Positions 55,020-63,804 of a stretch of 64,000 bases of DNA are shown piece after piece. The stretch is from Faecalibacterium prausnitzii (GTDB lineage: Bacteria; Bacillota; Clostridia; Oscillospirales; Ruminococcaceae): contig SFDE01000001.1 in the NCBI GenBank assembly GCA_004558805.1, positions 1 to 64,000 on the forward strand. Direction: 5' to 3'. Position numbers and translations under genes: made by a program. Under the pieces are notes generated by a model. It ran no database searches. It was not told where the DNA came from and saw nothing but the letters and a program-made list of their open reading frames with translations. Position 1 is the first letter of the stretch. The number at the start of each line of letters is the position of its first letter.

Positions 55020-55994
55020 ATGGAAAAGCAAATCAAAACGATTGGCGTGCTGACAAGCGGCGGTGATGCTCCCGGTATGAATGCTGCAGTGCGTGCAGTG
55101 GTGCGCACCGGTCTGCACAAAGGTTACCGCATGATCGGCATTCAGCGCGGGTACAACGGACTGCTGAACGGCGAATGCTTTGAAATGAACCTGCGCAGTG
55201 TCTCTAACATCATCTCTTCCGGCGGTACCATCCTTTACACGGCACGCTGCCTGGAGTTCAAGACCAAGGAAGGTCAGGACAAGGGCGCTGCCAAGTGCCG
55301 CGAGCTGGGCATTGATGCACTGGTGGTCATCGGCGGCGACGGTTCTTACCGGGGCGCCCGGGAACTGGCACACCGCGGCATTCCCATGATCGGTCTGCCC
55401 GGTACCATTGACAACGACATCGCCTGCACCGAGTACACCATCGGCTACGACACCGCCATGAACACCGCACTGGAAATGATCGATAAGCTCCGGGATACCA
55501 CCCAGAGCCACGACCGCTGCAGCGTGGTGGAGGTCATGGGTCGCAACGCCGGTTACATCGCCCTGAATGTTGCAATTGCTTCCGGTGCTATGGCTGTGCT
55601 GCTGCCGGAGAAGGAATTCGACATGCAGCGAGACATTCTGGACAAGATCGCAGAGACCCAGAAGACCGGCAAGCGCCACTTCATCGTCATCGTGGCAGAG
55701 GGCGTAGGTCACGCACAGGAGATCGCCAACGAGATCCAGGCACGCACCGGCATCGATTCCCGTGCCACCATTCTGGGTCACGTCCAGCGCGGCGGTTCTC
55801 CCACTCTGCGTGACCGTGTCAACGCCTCTGCCATGGGCTATCAGGCAGTCTGCCTGCTGGAGCAGGGCAAGTACAACCGCATCGTGGGCATGAAAGGCGA
55901 GAAGCTGGTGGATTATCCGGTGGATGAAGCACTGGAAATGACCAAGAGCCTTGATCCGGTGCTGCTGGATGTGTGCAACACTATTTCTATCTGA
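55020..55994 (+). CDS. pfkA: ATP-dependent 6-phosphofructokinase
   Basis: The start is ATG 55020 (MEKQIKTIGVLTSGG). The 324-residue enzyme has GGDGS at 106-110 for ATP binding and the catalytic PGTIDND near 127-133. It also has MGRNAGYIAL and the effector-site residues of bacterial PfkA. The glycine in GGDGS marks ATP rather than pyrophosphate use. It commits glucose to glycolysis. It has its own promoter. Confidence 0.96.
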   Translation: MEKQIKTIGVLTSGGDAPGMNAAVRAVVRTGLHKGYRMIGIQRGYNGLLNGECFEMNLRSVSNIISSGGTILYTARCLEFKTKEGQDKGAAKCRELGIDALVVIGGDGSYRGARELAHRGIPMIGLPGTIDNDIACTEYTIGYDTAMNTALEMIDKLRDTTQSHDRCSVVEVMGRNAGYIALNVAIASGAMAVLLPEKEFDMQRDILDKIAETQKTGKRHFIVIVAEGVGHAQEIANEIQARTGIDSRATILGHVQRGGSPTLRDRVNASAMGYQAVCLLEQGKYNRIVGMKGEKLVDYPVDEALEMTKSLDPVLLDVCNTISI

Positions 55995-56268
55995 TTTCGG
56001 GATGCGATTCGGCGCAGATACGTCAAAATAGATGTATACGAGCTGGGTTGAAACAGTTTAAATTCAGACTATTCGTACACTATTCCTACACCTCAACAGG
56101 AAAATTATGGAATCTTTTCCAGCTCGCTTTTGAGCCATGAAATACTCCGTTCGGTAGGAATCGTTCTACGTAATCAAATAGCAGGGGCAGACCGGAGAGA
56201 TCCGGCTTGTCTCTGCTTTTGTATTTCCCGCGCGAAAAATACATTTTCTATTATGGGAGGTGATAACG
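55995..56268. other. Intergenic region between pfkA and small ORF
   Basis: This 274-bp AT-rich stretch has no credible gene. A hairpin near 56178-56222 (AGCAGGG-like arm, inner CCGGA/TCCGG, ending CTCTGCTTTTG) may terminate pfkA transcription. TTCCTAC near 56083 and GTAGGAA near 56154 form a widely spaced inverted pair of unknown meaning. Confidence 0.45.
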
Positions 56269-56466
56269 ATGCACGAACTTTTAGCAAAATCAGACCGGCA
56301 GCTGGGCATGTGCCTGCGTATGCTGTATGACGAAGGTCTGACAGGTCCGCTGGAACTCAAGTCTGCCATCAACAGCAAGGGCAAGATGGAGTTCCGTGTA
56401 GTGGTCCCTGTGGAGGATGCGGAATTTGAGAAATTGAAAAGGCGCTTTGAGACCATGATCGGGTGA
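56269..56466 (+). CDS. Hypothetical protein, 65 residues
   Basis: The start is ATG 56269, eight bases after GGGAGGTG. The small protein (MHELLAKSDRQLGMCLRML) is mixed helix and strand, with a C-terminal segment FRVVVPVEDAEFEKLKRR. It has no membrane segment or recognised motif. A good ribosome site and a clean terminator 60 bp downstream support a real gene. I do not recognise the family. Confidence 0.65.
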   Translation: MHELLAKSDRQLGMCLRMLYDEGLTGPLELKSAINSKGKMEFRVVVPVEDAEFEKLKRRFETMIG

Positions 56467-56528
56467 TCAAAGCCTATACAGCCTCAAAGGACCCTGTGCC
56501 TGTAAAAGGGTGCAGTGGCACCCCAAGG

Positions 56529-56560
56529 AGAGTCTGCTTAAAAGAAGCAGGCTCTTTTTG
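56529..56560 (+). terminator. Terminator after small ORF
   Basis: AGAGTCTGCTT pairs with AAGCAGGCTCT (one G-T pair), followed by TTTTTG. Confidence 0.85.
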
Positions 56561-56812
56561 TTTGTCCGGTGGTTTCGGATCGCAAAGCGTAATTTCTCAA
56601 AGAAAGAAATTTTCAGTACAGAAAAACAATGATGCACCGCATTAAAATTCACAGTATAAACAGAGAGTATCTTTCATGGGTGATTTAAAATCAACCGTAA
56701 AAGAGACGTGCCGTGGTGCCAGAGCATAATTTATACAAACAGTATTCTACGGCATGACGTCCTTTTTGTGTCTGGCAGACGTAAAAGAGGGTACCGCTGT
56801 GCAGATGGAGCT
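56561..56812. other. Intergenic region upstream of ligA
   Basis: No gene is recognised. CGTAAAAGAG occurs twice (56696-56705 and 56780-56789). Between the copies is an imperfect inverted repeat, GACGTGCCGT near 56704 against ACGGCATGACGTC near 56750. These might mark a small RNA or a remnant element. Confidence 0.4.
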
Positions 56813-56841
56813 TTGCAGCGGTGGGAGTCTTGTGGTATACT
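56813..56841 (+). promoter_or_regulatory. ligA promoter
   Basis: TTGCAG (56813-56818) and TATACT (56836-56841) are spaced 17 nt apart, and the -10 is preceded by TGTGG. Confidence 0.7.
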
Positions 56842-56902
56842 AGGAACGGTTGCGGCAGGTGATAAGTCGCCCGCAAATCTGGATGGCAGGAGAGTGGATA
56901 TT

Positions 56903-58888
56903 TTGGAACTGGAACAGGCTGCAAAGCGTGTAGAAGAACTGCGCAAAATTATTGAAAAGAACAATCGTCTTTATTACGATCAGGATGCTCCTGAACTGGA
57001 GGATTTTGAGTATGATGCGCTGAATCGGGAGCTGAAGGAGCTGGAAGCGCAGTTTCCCCAGCTGGTGACTCCCACGTCTCCCACCCAGCATGTGGGCGGC
57101 ACCCCCAGTGGTCGCTTTGCCAAGGTGACCCATGCGGTAAAAATGGAGAGTCTGCTGGACGCCTTCTCCTACGATGAACTGCGTGATTTTGACCACCGGG
57201 TCCGGGAGGCAGGGGTAGAGCCGGAATATGTGGTAGAGATCAAGATCGATGGTCTTTCCTGCAGTCTGGAATATGAGAATGGACAGCTTGTCCGTGCCTC
57301 TACCCGTGGCGACGGTGTAGTGGGCGAGGATGTGACCCAGAACGTTCTGGCAGTCCGCAGCATCCCCAAAACGCTGAAGGATGCACCGGAGTTTCTGGAA
57401 GTCCGGGGCGAAGTCTATATGCCCCACAAAGCATTCCAGAAGCTGTGCGCCGAACAGGAGCTGCAGGGGGCAGCACCCTTCAAAAATCCCAGAAATGCAG
57501 CGGCAGGTTCTCTGCGCCAGAAGGACGCAAAGATCACTGGGAGCCGGGGGCTTTCCATCTTTATTTTTAATGTGCAGCAGATCCGGGGCAAGGAGCTGAC
57601 CACCCATGCAGAAAGCCTGGATTATCTGAGATCTCTGGGGCTGCCGGTGTCGCCCCGGTATCACGTTGTAAGAGACATCGAGACAGCGATCCGGGAAATT
57701 GAGGAGATCGGGAAGAACCGCTCCAAACTGGATTTCGATATGGACGGTGCTGTCATCAAGGTCAACGATTTTGCCCAGCGGGACCGGATGGGTTCCACCA
57801 ACAAATTCCCCCGGTGGGCGATCGCATTCAAGTATCCGCCGGAGGTGAAGGAGACTACTCTGCGCAGTATCGAGGTCGCAGTGGGGCGCACCGGCGTTCT
57901 GACCCCCACAGCATGCTTTGACCCGGTGTTCCTTGCGGGAACTACGGTAGCACGTGCTACCCTCCACAACGAGGATTTCATCCGCCAGTTCGGGCTGTGC
58001 ATCGGAGATACCATTCAGGTACGCAAGGCAGGAGATATTATTCCGGAGGTCATTGGGGTCACCTGCCATGCGCAGGATGCGCAGCCCTATGAGATGCCAG
58101 AGGTCTGTCCTTCCTGCGGTGCACCCGTTGTCCATCTGGAGGACGAGGCTGCACTGCGCTGTGTCAACCCGGAATGTCCCGCACAGGCGCTGCGGAATAT
58201 CATCCACTTTGCCTCCCGGGATGCAATGGACATTGACGGTCTGGGCATTGCGGTGGCGACCCAGCTGGTGGAAAAGGGCATGGTGCATTCGGCGGCGGAT
58301 ATCTATGCTCTGACGCAGGAACAGCTGCTGACCCTGGACAAGTTCAAGGAAAAGAGTGCCGCCAATCTGTTGGCAGCGATCCAGCGCTCCAAGGAGAACA
58401 ATCTGGACAAACTGCTGTTCGGCTTTGGCATCCGGAACATCGGCAATAAAGCGGCGGCATTGCTGGCAGAGCATTTCGGTACGCTGGAAGCGGTCCGGGA
58501 AGCAGATGTGGAAAAAATAAGCCAGATCGATGGTTTTGGCGGGGTCATGGCGCAGAGCGTGGCAGAGTTCTTTGCCAAGGAAGGCACCACGGATCTTGTA
58601 CACCGTCTTGCGGATGCCGGAGTGAATATGCAGTGGAAGGGAGAGCCTAAGGGGGACAAACTCGCCGGGAAAACTCTGGTGGTCACTGGCACTCTGGAGA
58701 CCCTTTCCCGCAACGAAGCGGAAGCGCTGATCGTGAAAAACGGCGGCAAGGCAAGCGGCTCGGTGTCCAAAAAGACCGCCTATGTAGTCGCCGGTGCGGC
58801 GGCAGGATCCAAGCTGACCAAAGCGCAGGCACTGGGTGTGCCGGTGCTGACAGAGGCAGAGTTCCTTGCTATGCTCCGGGAAGAATAA
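56903..58888 (+). CDS. ligA: NAD-dependent DNA ligase
   Basis: The start is placed at TTG 56903 (LELEQAAKRVEEL), ten bases after AGGAG; an in-frame GTG nine bases earlier is too close to that site. The 661-residue protein has the Ia NAD-binding region (NRLYYDQDAPELED) and the adenylation lysine K114 in VEIKIDGLS. An OB fold, a four-cysteine zinc finger (CPSCGAPV, CVNPECPAQ), HhH repeats and a C-terminal BRCT domain follow. It seals nicks in replication and repair. Confidence 0.97.
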   Translation: MELEQAAKRVEELRKIIEKNNRLYYDQDAPELEDFEYDALNRELKELEAQFPQLVTPTSPTQHVGGTPSGRFAKVTHAVKMESLLDAFSYDELRDFDHRVREAGVEPEYVVEIKIDGLSCSLEYENGQLVRASTRGDGVVGEDVTQNVLAVRSIPKTLKDAPEFLEVRGEVYMPHKAFQKLCAEQELQGAAPFKNPRNAAAGSLRQKDAKITGSRGLSIFIFNVQQIRGKELTTHAESLDYLRSLGLPVSPRYHVVRDIETAIREIEEIGKNRSKLDFDMDGAVIKVNDFAQRDRMGSTNKFPRWAIAFKYPPEVKETTLRSIEVAVGRTGVLTPTACFDPVFLAGTTVARATLHNEDFIRQFGLCIGDTIQVRKAGDIIPEVIGVTCHAQDAQPYEMPEVCPSCGAPVVHLEDEAALRCVNPECPAQALRNIIHFASRDAMDIDGLGIAVATQLVEKGMVHSAADIYALTQEQLLTLDKFKEKSAANLLAAIQRSKENNLDKLLFGFGIRNIGNKAAALLAEHFGTLEAVREADVEKISQIDGFGGVMAQSVAEFFAKEGTTDLVHRLADAGVNMQWKGEPKGDKLAGKTLVVTGTLETLSRNEAEALIVKNGGKASGSVSKKTAYVVAGAAAGSKLTKAQALGVPVLTEAEFLAMLREE

Positions 58889-58996
58889 AAAGGGTTTCCG
58901 GCTGCTATTGCGGCGGGTCAAAAGGCATCATTTGTGCATCCACTTCCGGGAGGGTCCTCCGGAATGTCAAAAAATCCACAAATGTAAAAAAAGGTC

Positions 58997-59025
58997 TTGA
59001 CAACCGTTGCTTGTCACGCTATACT
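58997..59025 (+). promoter_or_regulatory. ribU promoter
   Basis: TTGACA (58997-59002) and TATACT (59020-59025) are spaced 17 nt apart, directly before the FMN riboswitch. Confidence 0.88.
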
Positions 59026-59040
59026 CAGTGCCAGAAAGTT

Positions 59041-59152
59041 CGTTTCAGGGCGGGGTGAGATTCCCCACTGGCGGTAAAGTCCGCGACCACCCGCAAGGGT
59101 GCTGACCCGGTGTAACTCCGGGACCAACGGTATAGTCCGGATGCAAGAAACG
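59041..59152 (+). promoter_or_regulatory. FMN riboswitch (RFN element)
   Basis: The closing stem CGTTTC/GAAACG encloses the conserved FMN-aptamer pieces: AGGGCGGGGTGAGATTCCCC, ACTGGCGGTAAAGTCCGCGA, GACCCGGTGTAACTCCGGGA and CGGTATAGTCCGGATG. FMN binding should favour the terminator that follows and shut off the riboflavin transporter. Confidence 0.97.
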
Positions 59153-59175
59153 GCAGACAAATTTTGTGTCTATGT

Positions 59176-59211
59176 GCCCTGTTGCATTTTTGTTTGCAGC
59201 AGGGCGTTTTT
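59176..59211 (+). terminator. Riboswitch-controlled terminator
   Basis: GCCCTGTTGC pairs with GCAGCAGGGC and is followed by GTTTTTC. Its position just after the aptamer marks it as the expression platform. Confidence 0.85.
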
Positions 59212-59298
59212 CTGTTTGTCTTACCCGTTCCCGAAATCGTGCGAAAAGGGCTTTCCGATCAAATTTGAACGGGGCATACCCCGGGGAGGACAACTACC

Positions 59299-59898
59299 AT
59301 GAAAAAGAACACCACTCACAACCTGACCGTTGCCGCCATGCTCAGCGCGGTCGCCTTCATCCTGATGTTCATCGAATTTCCCATTCCCATGCTGATCCCC
59401 AGCTTTGTAAAGATGGACTTCTCCGATCTGCCTGCACTGCTGGGTGCCTTTGCGTTGGGTCCGGTGTACGGTGTGGTCATCAGCTTTATGAAGAACCTGC
59501 TGCACATCATCATCAAGGGCACCTCCACCGCCTGCGTAGGTGAGCTGTGCAACTTTATGCTGGGCGCAGCCTTCTCTGCAACGGCAGGCTTTATCTACAG
59601 GAACCACAAGAGCCGCAAGACTGCTATCCTTGGCGCTCTGGCAGGTGCCGTGGCAATGGCGGTGTTCAGCGTGCCTTCCAACTTCTTCATCACCTATCCC
59701 GCCTATGTGCGTTTCTACCACATGCCGCTGGAAGCCATCCTTGGTATGTATCAGGCAATCCTTCCCTCTGCAAACAGCCTGATTAAGTGCCTTGTGATCT
59801 TCAATATGCCCTTCACTCTGGTCAAGGGCTTGCTGGATGCCGCCATCTGTGTGCTGATCTACAAGCCCCTTTCTCCCATTCTCCACGGCAGAAAGTGA
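59299..59898 (+). CDS. ribU: Riboflavin ECF transporter substrate-binding subunit RibU
   Basis: The 199-residue membrane protein has about six helices and the RibU features FIEFPIPMLIPSFVKMDFSDLPALLGAFALGP (first half) and YPAYVRFYHMPLEAI. RibU binds riboflavin and works with the shared EcfAAT energising module, which is not in this window. The FMN riboswitch upstream confirms the substrate. Confidence 0.96.
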   Translation: MKKNTTHNLTVAAMLSAVAFILMFIEFPIPMLIPSFVKMDFSDLPALLGAFALGPVYGVVISFMKNLLHIIIKGTSTACVGELCNFMLGAAFSATAGFIYRNHKSRKTAILGALAGAVAMAVFSVPSNFFITYPAYVRFYHMPLEAILGMYQAILPSANSLIKCLVIFNMPFTLVKGLLDAAICVLIYKPLSPILHGRK

Positions 59899-59918
59899 TC
59901 TGATCCCTGTATAAAGAT

Positions 59919-59969
59919 ACTCCCCGGAAAGCGCTGCAGGAATGCGGCGGACCTTCCGGGGAGTTTTTG
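59919..59969. terminator. Bidirectional terminator between ribU and MATE gene
   Basis: ACTCCCCGGAA pairs with TTCCGGGGAGT and is followed by TTTTTG. It lies between converging genes. Confidence 0.85.
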
Positions 59970-59991
59970 TATTTACGCCACGGGGTAAGAT

Positions 59992-61410
59992 TTATGCCAG
60001 GGCACCCTTGTCCAGCCATTTGCCCCGTGCCATCCGCAGCAGGAACAGGACGCCTCGAATGCACAGCTCGGTGCACATGGCGCTCCATACGCCCACCAGA
60101 CCAAAACGGGGAGCCAGCAGGGAAGCAAGGGTGAGCCGGACGCCCCACATGCTCACCAGATTGAGCACAAAGCAACCGGTGCTGTCGCCAGCACCCTGCA
60201 TGGCACCGCTTGCCACGATGCTTGCGCCGAACATGGGCTCCGCAAACGCCTCGATCCGCAGCACCCGTGCTCCCAGAGCGATCACCGCAGCATCGGCGGT
60301 AAAGATCCCCATCAGGGCAGGTGCAAAGGCGAACATGCCGATGCCGGTCAGTGCCATGATGCCGATGCCCATAGTGGTGCACAGCCATGCAATGCGCTTT
60401 GCCATGTCCCGACGGTGTGCGCCCACTGCCTGTCCCACCATGGCAAGGGAGGCGTCCTGTATGCCATAGCCAGCCATGTAGCACAGGCTTTCGGCGCTGA
60501 TGCCCAGACTGTTGGCGGCAATGGCGGTGGTGCCCAGTCCGGACACGATGCGCACCAGCAGCACCTGCGCAGAGGAAAGCGCTGCACGCTCGGCGGACAG
60601 GGGAACCCCTACCTTCCACAGGTTGTGCAGACAGGAACGGGTGATCTTCCAGGAACCGGGTCGCCGGATGCAGAGCACTCCCTCCCGGAACAGCAGGATG
60701 CACAGTGCCGCCGTCCCGCCTGCTGCGTTGGCAAGGGCGGTGCCCAGGGCAGCCCCCGGCACGCCCCAGCCGAAGCCAAAGACCGTGACGCTGTGTCCCC
60801 ACAGCAGCAGGGTGCGGGTGGGGTTGATGAGCACAAAGTTGAAAACAACGTCCAAAAGACAAGTTCCAATGCTGATGAGACCGGGAGTCAGGGCGTCGCC
60901 GGTGGAACGCAACATAGAGGAATAGGTGCCCATCGCCATAGCAAAGGGCAGGGATGCCGACCAGATGGCAAAGTAGGCGGAGGCGTCCCCCTGCAGAGAG
61001 AGGTCTGCTCCCAGCCAGCCGGGGAGGAAAGGACTGATTCCCACACCCAAGACAGCGGCGGCAAGACCTACCACCAGATTGAAGATCATGGACTGGCGCA
61101 GCACGCCCCGGGCATCTTGCTGACGGTCCGCCCCCAGATACTGCGCCACCTGAATGGAAAAGGACATATAGAGTCCTGCCAGCATACCGTGGAGCAGCCA
61201 TGTGCTGGAGCTGACGATGCCGATGGAGGCGGTGGCGCTGGCACCGATGTGCCCTACCATTGCTGCATCGATGTATTCCATAGCGGTAACAACGATCTGC
61301 TGCAGGATGGAAGGAATGCTCAGGGCAAGCACAATCTGTGCTGTCTGGCGCAGGGGCACCTGTTCTCCCCGGCGCATTTTTGCCGAGAGTTGTTCGAGGG
61401 TGATGGACAT
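59992..61410 (-). CDS. MATE-family efflux transporter
   Basis: The 472-residue protein has 12 membrane segments in two halves. The family features are MEYIDAAMVGHIGASATAS in helix 1-2 and the repeat GAMQGAGDSTGCFVLN in the second half. MATE proteins export cationic drugs or metabolites using sodium or proton gradients. The substrate cannot be told from sequence. AGGAGGAG precedes the ATG. Confidence 0.93.
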   Translation of the reverse strand: MSITLEQLSAKMRRGEQVPLRQTAQIVLALSIPSILQQIVVTAMEYIDAAMVGHIGASATASIGIVSSSTWLLHGMLAGLYMSFSIQVAQYLGADRQQDARGVLRQSMIFNLVVGLAAAVLGVGISPFLPGWLGADLSLQGDASAYFAIWSASLPFAMAMGTYSSMLRSTGDALTPGLISIGTCLLDVVFNFVLINPTRTLLLWGHSVTVFGFGWGVPGAALGTALANAAGGTAALCILLFREGVLCIRRPGSWKITRSCLHNLWKVGVPLSAERAALSSAQVLLVRIVSGLGTTAIAANSLGISAESLCYMAGYGIQDASLAMVGQAVGAHRRDMAKRIAWLCTTMGIGIMALTGIGMFAFAPALMGIFTADAAVIALGARVLRIEAFAEPMFGASIVASGAMQGAGDSTGCFVLNLVSMWGVRLTLASLLAPRFGLVGVWSAMCTELCIRGVLFLLRMARGKWLDKGALA

Positions 61411-61459
61411 GACTCCTCCTTATAAAGTTCACAGATAAATTCCGACAGGCTGAATTCCT

Positions 61460-61488
61460 ATTATAAGGACCCCGACCGTAAAAGTCAA
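61460..61488 (-). promoter_or_regulatory. MATE gene promoter
   Basis: TTGACT (61488-61483) and TATAAT (61465-61460) on the minus strand are spaced 17 nt apart. Confidence 0.82.
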
Positions 61489-61526
61489 TCAAAGGGCAGT
61501 TTTTGCATCGGATGTATGCCGGATGA

Positions 61527-61555
61527 TTGATTTTTCGCCTGTGGCGTGATACACT
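61527..61555 (+). promoter_or_regulatory. Promoter of MraY-type gene
   Basis: TTGATT (61527-61532) and TACACT (61550-61555) are spaced 17 nt apart, facing away from the MATE promoter. Confidence 0.72.
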
Positions 61556-61591
61556 CACATCACGAAACCAAAAGAAAGAGGAATTTTGAAT

Positions 61592-62545
61592 ATGATTGAA
61601 TCATTGATCTCTGCCTTTGGGCAGCGGGGTGTGGACGCAGCAGCATTTCTGCTGGCGTTTCTGCTGACAGCTCTGACGGATTCCGCCTTCCGGGACCGGC
61701 TTCCGCAGGACCACGGTCGTGAGTTTGCGGTGAACGGCGGCTTGTCCAAGGGCAAGGCGCGAGGCTCCGGACTCATTTTTGTGCTGTGTATCGCACTGGT
61801 ATCCATGGCAGCGCTGCCTTTCCGGGTGGAGCATATCATCTACACGGTGCTGCTGATCGCCTCCATGCTGTCCGGCTACTTTGACGATGCGGCAGAGACC
61901 GCATGGAACGAATACAAAAAGGGCATCATCGACTTTGTCATTGCGGTGGCGGCAGGCGTTACCTACCTGAACTTCAACGGCTGTCAGGTCCATTTCCTGC
62001 AGTTTACCTTCACACTGCCCTACGAGCTGTACCTGTTTCTGATCGTGGTGCTGATCTGGGCAAGCATCAATGTGGTCAACTGCACCGATGGCGTGGACGG
62101 CTTGTCGGCAAGTCTGGCGGTGGTGACTATTGGCACCTACCTGCTTGCCTACCATACCGAGCTGGGAGAGTACGCCACCGCCGGGGTGGTGTTCATGGGT
62201 GCCCTGCTGGCATACCTGTGGTCCAACGCAAAGCCTTCCACCCTGCTGATGGGCGATGCAGGCAGTCGTGCCATGGGCTTTTTCATTGCCATCCTGTCCC
62301 TGAAATGCGGACATCCCTTCTCCTTCCTGCTGGCGGCAGTGGTGTTCATCGTGGACGGCAGCCTTGGCATCATCAAGATCAGCCTGAAGCGTTTCCTGCA
62401 CATTTCCATCCTCAAGAACACCCGCACTCCGCTCCACGACCATGTGCGCAAAAACAAGGGATGGAGCGACGAGCAGGTGGTCATGCGCTGGCTGATTTTG
62501 CAGTTTGTGGCATCTGCTCTGCTGCTGCTCGTTGTACGCAGCTGA
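61592..62545 (+). CDS. mraY: MraY-type phospho-MurNAc-pentapeptide transferase
   Basis: The start is ATG 61592 (MIESLISAFGQ). The 317-residue membrane enzyme has about ten helices and the PNPT-family motifs: GYFDDAAE, NCTDGVDGLSASL, LLMGDAGSRAMGF and a C-terminal TPLHDHVRKNKGW. MraY moves phospho-MurNAc-pentapeptide onto undecaprenyl phosphate to form lipid I. The usual triple-histidine loop (HHH) is replaced by HDH. It also lies outside a mur/fts cluster, so it may be a second or divergent PNPT enzyme. Confidence 0.82.
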   Translation: MIESLISAFGQRGVDAAAFLLAFLLTALTDSAFRDRLPQDHGREFAVNGGLSKGKARGSGLIFVLCIALVSMAALPFRVEHIIYTVLLIASMLSGYFDDAAETAWNEYKKGIIDFVIAVAAGVTYLNFNGCQVHFLQFTFTLPYELYLFLIVVLIWASINVVNCTDGVDGLSASLAVVTIGTYLLAYHTELGEYATAGVVFMGALLAYLWSNAKPSTLLMGDAGSRAMGFFIAILSLKCGHPFSFLLAAVVFIVDGSLGIIKISLKRFLHISILKNTRTPLHDHVRKNKGWSDEQVVMRWLILQFVASALLLLVVRS

Positions 62546-62578
62546 TCCATCCTTCTTTATGATAGTAGATAATGGAAC

Positions 62579-62610
62579 AAAAGCGCTGTCCTTAAAGGGC
62601 GGCGCTTTTG
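62579..62610 (+). terminator. Terminator after mraY
   Basis: AAAAGCGC pairs with GCGCTTTT around an inner GTCC/GGGC pairing. The T tract ends in TTTTGC. Confidence 0.75.
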
Positions 62611-62705
62611 CTTATTGTTACAAAAAAATCCCCACCCTCTTTTTTATCCCGGCGGGAAAGAGTATAATGGGCTGGATATTTTTATACGGGAAAGGGGAAA
62701 ATCCA

Positions 62706-63488
62706 ATGGAAACCAGTGAGAAACTCCTAGATCCGGAGTATGTGCAGAGGGGCAGACCGGCGTGCGGCTTCAGCCGCAAAGTTTTCTGTGAGGGAATGCG
62801 GGATGGTGTGCCCATTGCGCTGGGATATTTTGCAGTGTCCTTTTCGCTGGGCATTGCAGCACGCAAGGCGGGGTTCACACCCCTGCAGGGCTTTCTTGCC
62901 AGCCTGCTGAACAATGCATCGGCAGGTGAGTATGCGGCTTTTGCCCTGATCATGACCAATGCCAGTTATCTGGAGGTGGCGGTGATCACTCTCATTGCCA
63001 ATGCACGATACCTGCTGATGAGTTGTGCGCTGGCGCAGCGGTTTGCACCGGATACGCCGATCTGGCATCGGTTTGTTATCGGCTACGATGTGACGGACGA
63101 GCTGTTTGGCATCACCATCGCCCGTCCCGGCAATCTGGATCCTTACTATACCTATGGTGCCATCCTGCTGGCGGCACCGGCTTGGGCAAGCGGCACGGCA
63201 CTGGGCATCATTGCCGGAAATCTGCTGCCTCTGCGGGCAGTCAGCGCCCTGAGCGTTGCCCTGTATGGCATGTTTCTTGCCATTATCATTCCTCCGGCAC
63301 GGAAAAGCAGGATCGTTGCGGTGCTGGTGGCAGTGAGTTTTGCCTTGAGTTTTGTGTGCAACTATCTGCCGGGAATCGCATCTCTCTCGGACGGAACGAG
63401 GACCATCCTGCTCACCGTGCTGATCTCCGGTGCGGCGGCAGTGCTGTTCCCGGTAAAGTACCAGGAGGCAAACGAAGATGACGCATAA
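62706..63488 (+). CDS. azlC: Branched-chain amino acid exporter large subunit AzlC
   Basis: The start is ATG 62706 (METSEKLLDPE). The 260-residue membrane protein has the AzlC core GMRDGVPIALGYFAVSFSLG and IANARYLLMSCAL, with about seven helices. With AzlD it exports branched-chain amino acids or analogues. A TATAAT box about 40 bases upstream suggests its own promoter. Confidence 0.94.
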   Translation: METSEKLLDPEYVQRGRPACGFSRKVFCEGMRDGVPIALGYFAVSFSLGIAARKAGFTPLQGFLASLLNNASAGEYAAFALIMTNASYLEVAVITLIANARYLLMSCALAQRFAPDTPIWHRFVIGYDVTDELFGITIARPGNLDPYYTYGAILLAAPAWASGTALGIIAGNLLPLRAVSALSVALYGMFLAIIIPPARKSRIVAVLVAVSFALSFVCNYLPGIASLSDGTRTILLTVLISGAAAVLFPVKYQEANEDDA

Positions 63489-63783
63489 CAATTATATCTA
63501 CATCGCCATCATGGCGCTGGTGTCCTATTGCATCCGGGTGCTGCCCCTGACCTTGATCCGCAAACCCATCAAAAACCGGTTCATCCAGTCGTTTTTGTAC
63601 TATGTACCCTATGTGACCCTTGCGGTCATGACTTTTCCGGCGATCGTCCACGCCACCCAGAGCCCGGTGGCTGGTGCAGCGGCACTGGTCATCGGCATTG
63701 TGGCAGCATGGTGGGGTGCAAGCCTGTTTCAGGTGGCAGTGGCGTGCTGCGCCGTGGTGCTGGTCATTGAGCTGCTTATCTGA
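63478..63783 (+). CDS. azlD: Branched-chain amino acid exporter small subunit AzlD
   Basis: The 101-residue protein has four membrane segments with the AzlD pattern YCIRVLPLTLIRKPIKNRF and FLYYVPYVTLAVMTFP. It overlaps azlC by 11 bp. AzlC and AzlD act as one exporter. Confidence 0.94.
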   Translation: MTHNNYIYIAIMALVSYCIRVLPLTLIRKPIKNRFIQSFLYYVPYVTLAVMTFPAIVHATQSPVAGAAALVIGIVAAWWGASLFQVAVACCAVVLVIELLI

Positions 63784-63804
63784 TCACAGGACAGGAGAAT
63801 GCTG

